Part shown: positions 5,912 to 8,748 of the stretch, one piece after another
Position numbering within the stretch: the stretch's first letter is position 1
Layout: the number at the start of each line of letters is the position of its first letter
DNA from: Hydrogenophaga sp.
Lineage (GTDB): Bacteria > Pseudomonadota > Gammaproteobacteria > Burkholderiales > Burkholderiaceae_C
NCBI GenBank assembly: GCA_020047875.1
Contig: JAIFNE010000070.1
Span: 1 to 8,748 of the forward strand
Length of the DNA: 8,748 bases
Reading direction: 5' to 3'
The notes under the pieces: generated by a model
Database searches by the model: none
Told to the model about the DNA's origin: nothing
The model's input: the letters and a program-made list of their open reading frames with translations, nothing else
Position numbers and translations under genes: made by a program

Positions 5912-7069
5912 ATGAACGCCCCTCTACCCACCCCCATGACCCTGACGCGCCGCCGCTTCACGGCCTTGCTCGCCACCAGCGCCGCAATCGGAACACCGAG
6001 CCTTCGGGCGCAATCTGGCAACCGCATCGTGCTCGGCCAGTCGGCCGCCTTCACCGGCCCCGCTGCACAGCTCGGCATCCAGTTCCACGCCGGCGCCAAA
6101 CTGTGTTTCGACCAGATCAACGGCAAGGGCGGTGTGGGCCAAACCACGATTGAGATCCGTCAGCTCGACGACGGCTACGAACCCGACCGCTGCGCGGAAA
6201 ACACCCGCAGGCTGCTGGCAGACGACGTGTTCGCCCTGTTCGGCTACATCGGCACGCCCACCAGCGCGGTCGCGCTCCCACTGGCGATCGCGGCCGATAC
6301 GCCGTTCTTCGCGCCCTTTACGGGCGCCATGGGCCTGCGCCAGCCGTTCAACCGCAACGTCTTCCACCTGCGCGCCTCTTACAACGACGAGACCGCCCTC
6401 ATCGTGCGCCAGCTGACCAACCTGGGCCGCAACAAGATCGCCGTGTTCCACCAAAACGACGCCTACGGCAAGGCGGGTCTGGATGGCGTAACGCTGGCGC
6501 TAGCCGCCCGCTCGCTCAAGCCGGTTGCCGCTGCCACGGTGGAGCGCAACTCGGTCGACGTGGCCAAGGCGGTGGAGATCATCAACGCCGCCAAGCCCGA
6601 CGCGGTGGTGCAAATCAGCGCTTATGCCTCATGCGCGGCCTACATCCGCGCCGCGCGCAAGGCGAGCTTCGGCGGCACGTTCTACAACGTGTCGTTCGTG
6701 GGCACGCAGGCCCTGGCCGACACACTGGGTGCTGAGGGCGCAGGCGTGGCCATCAGCCAGGTGGTGCCCACGCCCTACAGCTCATCCAAGGCGATCACCC
6801 GCGAATTCCTCGCTGCCATCGCCGAGGGCGGCAACAAGGTGCAGCCCAACTTCTCCAGCATGGAGGGCTTTATGGCGGCCAAGCTGTTCGCCGAGGGTGC
6901 TCGGCGCGCCAGCGGGCGACTTTCGCGCGACAGCCTGATCGGCGGGCTGGAGAGCATTCGAGGCTGGTCCATGGGTGGCTTCAACGTGTCGTTCAGCCCG
7001 ACGAATCATGTGGCGTCCAGCTACGCCGAGCTGTCCATGATCACCGCGGACGGCAAAATCCGCACCTGA
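5912..7069 (+). CDS. Periplasmic ABC-transporter substrate-binding protein, LivK/branched-chain amino acid type
   Basis: A 385-residue type I periplasmic binding protein (Peripla_BP_6). Residues 1-33 form a signal peptide with a Tat-like motif (T12-R13-R14-R15-F16), a short hydrophobic stretch (LLATSAAIG) and a likely cleavage after L-R-A (residue 33). The mature part begins NRIVLGQSAAFTGPAAQLG, the standard LivK opening in which Ser/Ala and Thr/Gly residues line the ligand pocket. It continues with GAKLCFDQINGKGGVG, GYIGTPTSAVALPLA, KIAVFHQNDAYGKAGLDGV (the inter-lobe hinge) and GVAISQVVPTPYSS, and ends NHVASSYAELSMITADGKIRT. It is full length for the family. Ligands may be amino acids, amides or aromatic acids. 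No permease or ATPase gene is adjacent, so it is an orphan here. The start could also be the ATG at 5936, closer to the RR motif; neither has a Shine-Dalgarno. It converges with the FAH gene, 26 bp apart, without a clear terminator. Confidence 0.9.
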   Translation: MNAPLPTPMTLTRRRFTALLATSAAIGTPSLRAQSGNRIVLGQSAAFTGPAAQLGIQFHAGAKLCFDQINGKGGVGQTTIEIRQLDDGYEPDRCAENTRRLLADDVFALFGYIGTPTSAVALPLAIAADTPFFAPFTGAMGLRQPFNRNVFHLRASYNDETALIVRQLTNLGRNKIAVFHQNDAYGKAGLDGVTLALAARSLKPVAAATVERNSVDVAKAVEIINAAKPDAVVQISAYASCAAYIRAARKASFGGTFYNVSFVGTQALADTLGAEGAGVAISQVVPTPYSSSKAITREFLAAIAEGGNKVQPNFSSMEGFMAAKLFAEGARRASGRLSRDSLIGGLESIRGWSMGGFNVSFSPTNHVASSYAELSMITADGKIRT

Positions 7070-7095
7070 ACGGTCGAGCCACTGCGGTGCATTGC

Positions 7096-8106
7096 TCAGG
7101 CGGCGGGGGCGGCGATCTTCTGCTCGATCGCGCCAAAGATGCTCTGGCCGTCTTTGCCAGGCATCTCGATGCGGATGGTGTCGCCGAACTTCATGAATTC
7201 GGTGCTCGGCTCGCCATGAAGAATGGTTTCAATGCAGCGCTGCTCGGCGATGCAGCTGTAACCCTTGGGCCAGGTTTTCCGGCCGTCGATCTCGACCGCG
7301 CGGTTGCTCACCGTGCCGCTGCCCACGATGGAGCCGGCCCGCACGTTGCGCGTTTTGCCGATGTGGGCGATCAACTGGCCGAAATGAAACGTCATCTCGG
7401 GCCCGGCGTCGCACATGCCGACCTGGCGACCGTTCCAGGTGCTGAGCAGCGGACGATGCAGGCGGCCACCCTGCCAGGCATCGCCCAGCTCGTCGGGGGT
7501 GACGGCCACCGGGCTGAACGCGGTGGCCGGTTTGCTCTGGAAAAAACCGAAGCCTTTGGCCAGCTCGGCCGGGATCAGATGGCGCAGCGAGACATCATTG
7601 GCCAGCATCAGCAGGCGAATGCCGTCGAGCGCCTGCTCGGGCGTGCAGCCCATGCGCACATCGCCGGTGATGACCGCGATTTCGGCCTCGAAGTCGATGC
7701 CGAAGTCTTCGCTGGGCACCACCACGTCGTCGCGCGGGCCAAGGAAGTCGTCGCTGCCGCCCTGGTACATCAGCGGGTCGGTGTAGAAGGTTTCCGGCAC
7801 CTCGCTGTGGCGCGCGGCGCGCACCAGCTCCACATGGTTGATGTAGGCCGAGCCGTCCGCCCACTGGTAGGCGCGCGGCAGCGGCGCCATGCACAGGGCC
7901 GGGTCGAACGCAAACGCGTGGCGCGCCTTGCCCTGGTTGAGCGTTTCGTACAGATCGTTCAGCTGGGGCGCGAGGAAGTTCCAGTCGTCCAGCACCTGCT
8001 GCAGCCGGCTGGCGATGCCGGTCGCATAATGCGCGCTCGCCAGGTCGCGCGAAACCACCACCAGCTGCCCGTCGCGGGAGCCGTCTTTGTAGGTCGCGAG
8101 TTTCAT
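7096..8106 (-). CDS. Fumarylacetoacetate hydrolase (FAH) family protein
   Basis: A 336-residue cytosolic FAH-superfamily enzyme; members hydrolyse or decarboxylate 1,3-dioxo acids at the end of aromatic ring-cleavage pathways using a divalent metal. A distinct N-terminal domain (residues 1-75, MKLATYKDGSRDGQLVVVSR) precedes the catalytic fold. The metal site is visible: FEAEIAVI (139-146) gives Glu140 and Glu142, and LANDVSLR (168-175) gives Asp171; Lys192 in QSKPATAFSPVAV matches the conserved active-site lysine. The usual late motif IVGSGTVSNRA (260-270) and KFGDTIRIEM (306-315) complete it. Length and N-domain fit the fumarylacetoacetase-like branch better than the small 2-hydroxyhepta-diene isomerases. 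The start is fixed by AGGAGA (8112-8117), 5 nt upstream. It is divergent from an IclR-family gene, which is its probable regulator. The exact substrate is undetermined. Confidence 0.92.
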   Translation of the reverse strand: MKLATYKDGSRDGQLVVVSRDLASAHYATGIASRLQQVLDDWNFLAPQLNDLYETLNQGKARHAFAFDPALCMAPLPRAYQWADGSAYINHVELVRAARHSEVPETFYTDPLMYQGGSDDFLGPRDDVVVPSEDFGIDFEAEIAVITGDVRMGCTPEQALDGIRLLMLANDVSLRHLIPAELAKGFGFFQSKPATAFSPVAVTPDELGDAWQGGRLHRPLLSTWNGRQVGMCDAGPEMTFHFGQLIAHIGKTRNVRAGSIVGSGTVSNRAVEIDGRKTWPKGYSCIAEQRCIETILHGEPSTEFMKFGDTIRIEMPGKDGQSIFGAIEQKIAAPAA

Positions 8107-8209
8107 GCGTGTCTCCTGCGGGCGTGAGGCCCGGTGGGTTGGGTTAAGCGGCTGGCGCGGCGCGTCTGCACGCCAGGCGGCAATTACGAATAGTGAAACT
8201 GGTTATCCT

Positions 8210-8226
8210 ATCCGTAAGCATCGGAT
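8210..8226. promoter_or_regulatory. Inverted repeat in the FAH-IclR divergent promoter, candidate operator
   Basis: ATCCG (8210-8214) and CGGAT (8222-8226) are perfect inverted repeats around a 7-nt spacer, inside the one AT-richer patch (about 8181-8235) of the 202-bp gap between two divergent starts. TATCCT (8204-8209), just before it, could be a -10 for the IclR gene. IclR proteins commonly autoregulate from such divergent promoters. The arms are only 5 bp long, so chance cannot be excluded. Confidence 0.35.
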
Positions 8227-8308
8227 TCTAGCCCCGCGTTGCGCTGGCCGGCTTTGTTCAGCGTGATCCAGGAACCCAGCCGCCGCCCGCCCCTCCAACC
8301 GCCTGCCC

Positions 8309-8748
8309 ATGCACCCGCCCACCCCCACCGAAGCCCTGGCCTGCGACACCGAGACCGATGCCGGGGCTGGCGCCCACCAGCGCGCCGGCATCCAGTCGGT
8401 GGAGGTGGGTTTTGAACTGCTCAACGCGCTGGCCCACGCACCGGGCGCGCTGATGCTGCGCGACCTGGCTGCCGCCGCCGGCATGAGCGCGGCCAAGGCA
8501 CACCGCTATCTGGTGAGCTTCCAGCGCATGGGGCTGGTGATGCAAGACCCGCTGAGCACCCGCTACGACCTCGGTCCCGCCGCGCTGCGGCTTGGCCTGG
8601 CCAGCCTGAGCCGCCTGGACGGCGTGCGGCTGGCGCGCGAACGCATGCCAGCCCTGCTGATGCAGACCGGTCACACGGTGGCGATTGCCGTCTGGGGCAA
8701 CCAGGGGCCCACCATGGTGCACTGGGCCGAGGCGCCGCAAACCGTGCC
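8309..8748 (+). CDS. IclR-family transcriptional regulator, N-terminal part, cut by window edge
   Basis: The frame opens at the ATG at 8309 and is still open after 146 codons at the window end. The next upstream in-frame stop is TGA at 8264-8266, and no other ATG or GTG lies between, so the start is well defined even though it lacks a Shine-Dalgarno. After a polar tail of about 26 residues, residues 27-90 form the IclR winged helix-turn-helix: GIQSVEVGFELLNALA, then ALMLRDLAAAAGMSAAKAHR with recognition helix SAAKAHRYLVSFQRMGLV (60-77), and the wing TRYDLGPAALRLG (84-96). The start of the effector-binding GAF-like domain follows (about 105 onward, ARERMPALLMQTGHTVAIAV). The ligand-binding core is outside the window. 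Its divergent placement beside the FAH gene suggests that it controls that gene or an aromatic-acid pathway and itself. It is probably a repressor or activator responding to a small aromatic or keto acid; that is inference. Confidence 0.9.
   Translation, partial: MHPPTPTEALACDTETDAGAGAHQRAGIQSVEVGFELLNALAHAPGALMLRDLAAAAGMSAAKAHRYLVSFQRMGLVMQDPLSTRYDLGPAALRLGLASLSRLDGVRLARERMPALLMQTGHTVAIAVWGNQGPTMVHWAEAPQTV

Noticed and set aside
7070..7095. Possible terminator between the convergent binding-protein and FAH genes
   Set aside because: Only a 5-bp GCACC/GGTGC pairing with a long loop and no T-tract; not enough to call.
7087..8127. Plus-strand 346-codon open frame covering the whole FAH gene
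   Set aside because: The minus strand encodes an intact FAH enzyme with metal ligands and a good Shine-Dalgarno; the antisense frame is a codon-bias by-product.

Overview
This is a GC-rich, gene-dense chromosomal window. Its gene families and style suggest a betaproteobacterium of the order Burkholderiales, most likely Comamonadaceae-like. The pointers are a PhaM-type PHA-granule protein, a FIST protein, a ProQ/FinO protein, a short TraR/DksA protein next to an eRF1-like 'translational machinery' protein, an orphan LivK-type binding protein with a Tat signal, and a FAH-family hydrolase divergent from an IclR regulator. I see no tRNA, rRNA, CRISPR array, insertion sequence or prophage. Taxonomy is inferred from gene content only.

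Left part (1-1343): the N-terminal part of a FAD-dependent amine-oxidase-type oxidoreductase runs off the left edge on the minus strand. It diverges from a ProQ/FinO RNA-chaperone gene (592-1317, plus). The 208-bp gap between them contains two mutually exclusive hairpins, the second followed by a T-rich tract, so it could be an attenuator or the end of a small RNA. A short GC hairpin lies between the convergent ends of the ProQ and FIST genes.

Middle minus-strand block (1341-4185): in transcription order it holds a degraded enoyl-CoA hydratase remnant, a PhaM-like protein and a FIST-domain sensor protein. The remnant keeps its ribosome-binding site, start and C-terminus but has lost most of its core and carries a frameshift.

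Middle plus-strand block (4336-5716): a TraR/DksA zinc-finger regulator and an eRF1-like protein probably form an operon. A perfect FNR/CRP-family palindrome (4242-4255) sits exactly where a class II activator site would sit relative to a plausible -10 box, so this pair looks like an oxygen- or redox-responsive stress unit. It is followed by a VOC-fold metalloprotein whose extended -10 lies so close to the ATG that the mRNA may be leaderless.

Right part (5912-8748): an orphan periplasmic branched-chain-amino-acid-type binding protein converges on a FAH-family hydrolase. The FAH gene is divergent from the 5' part of an IclR-family regulator that runs off the right edge. An AT-richer patch with an inverted repeat (8210-8226) in the shared promoter region is a candidate operator. 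I did not find a clearly new multi-gene system. The best leads are the ProQ leader structure, the FNR-type promoter of the TraR/eRF1-like pair, and the hydratase remnant.
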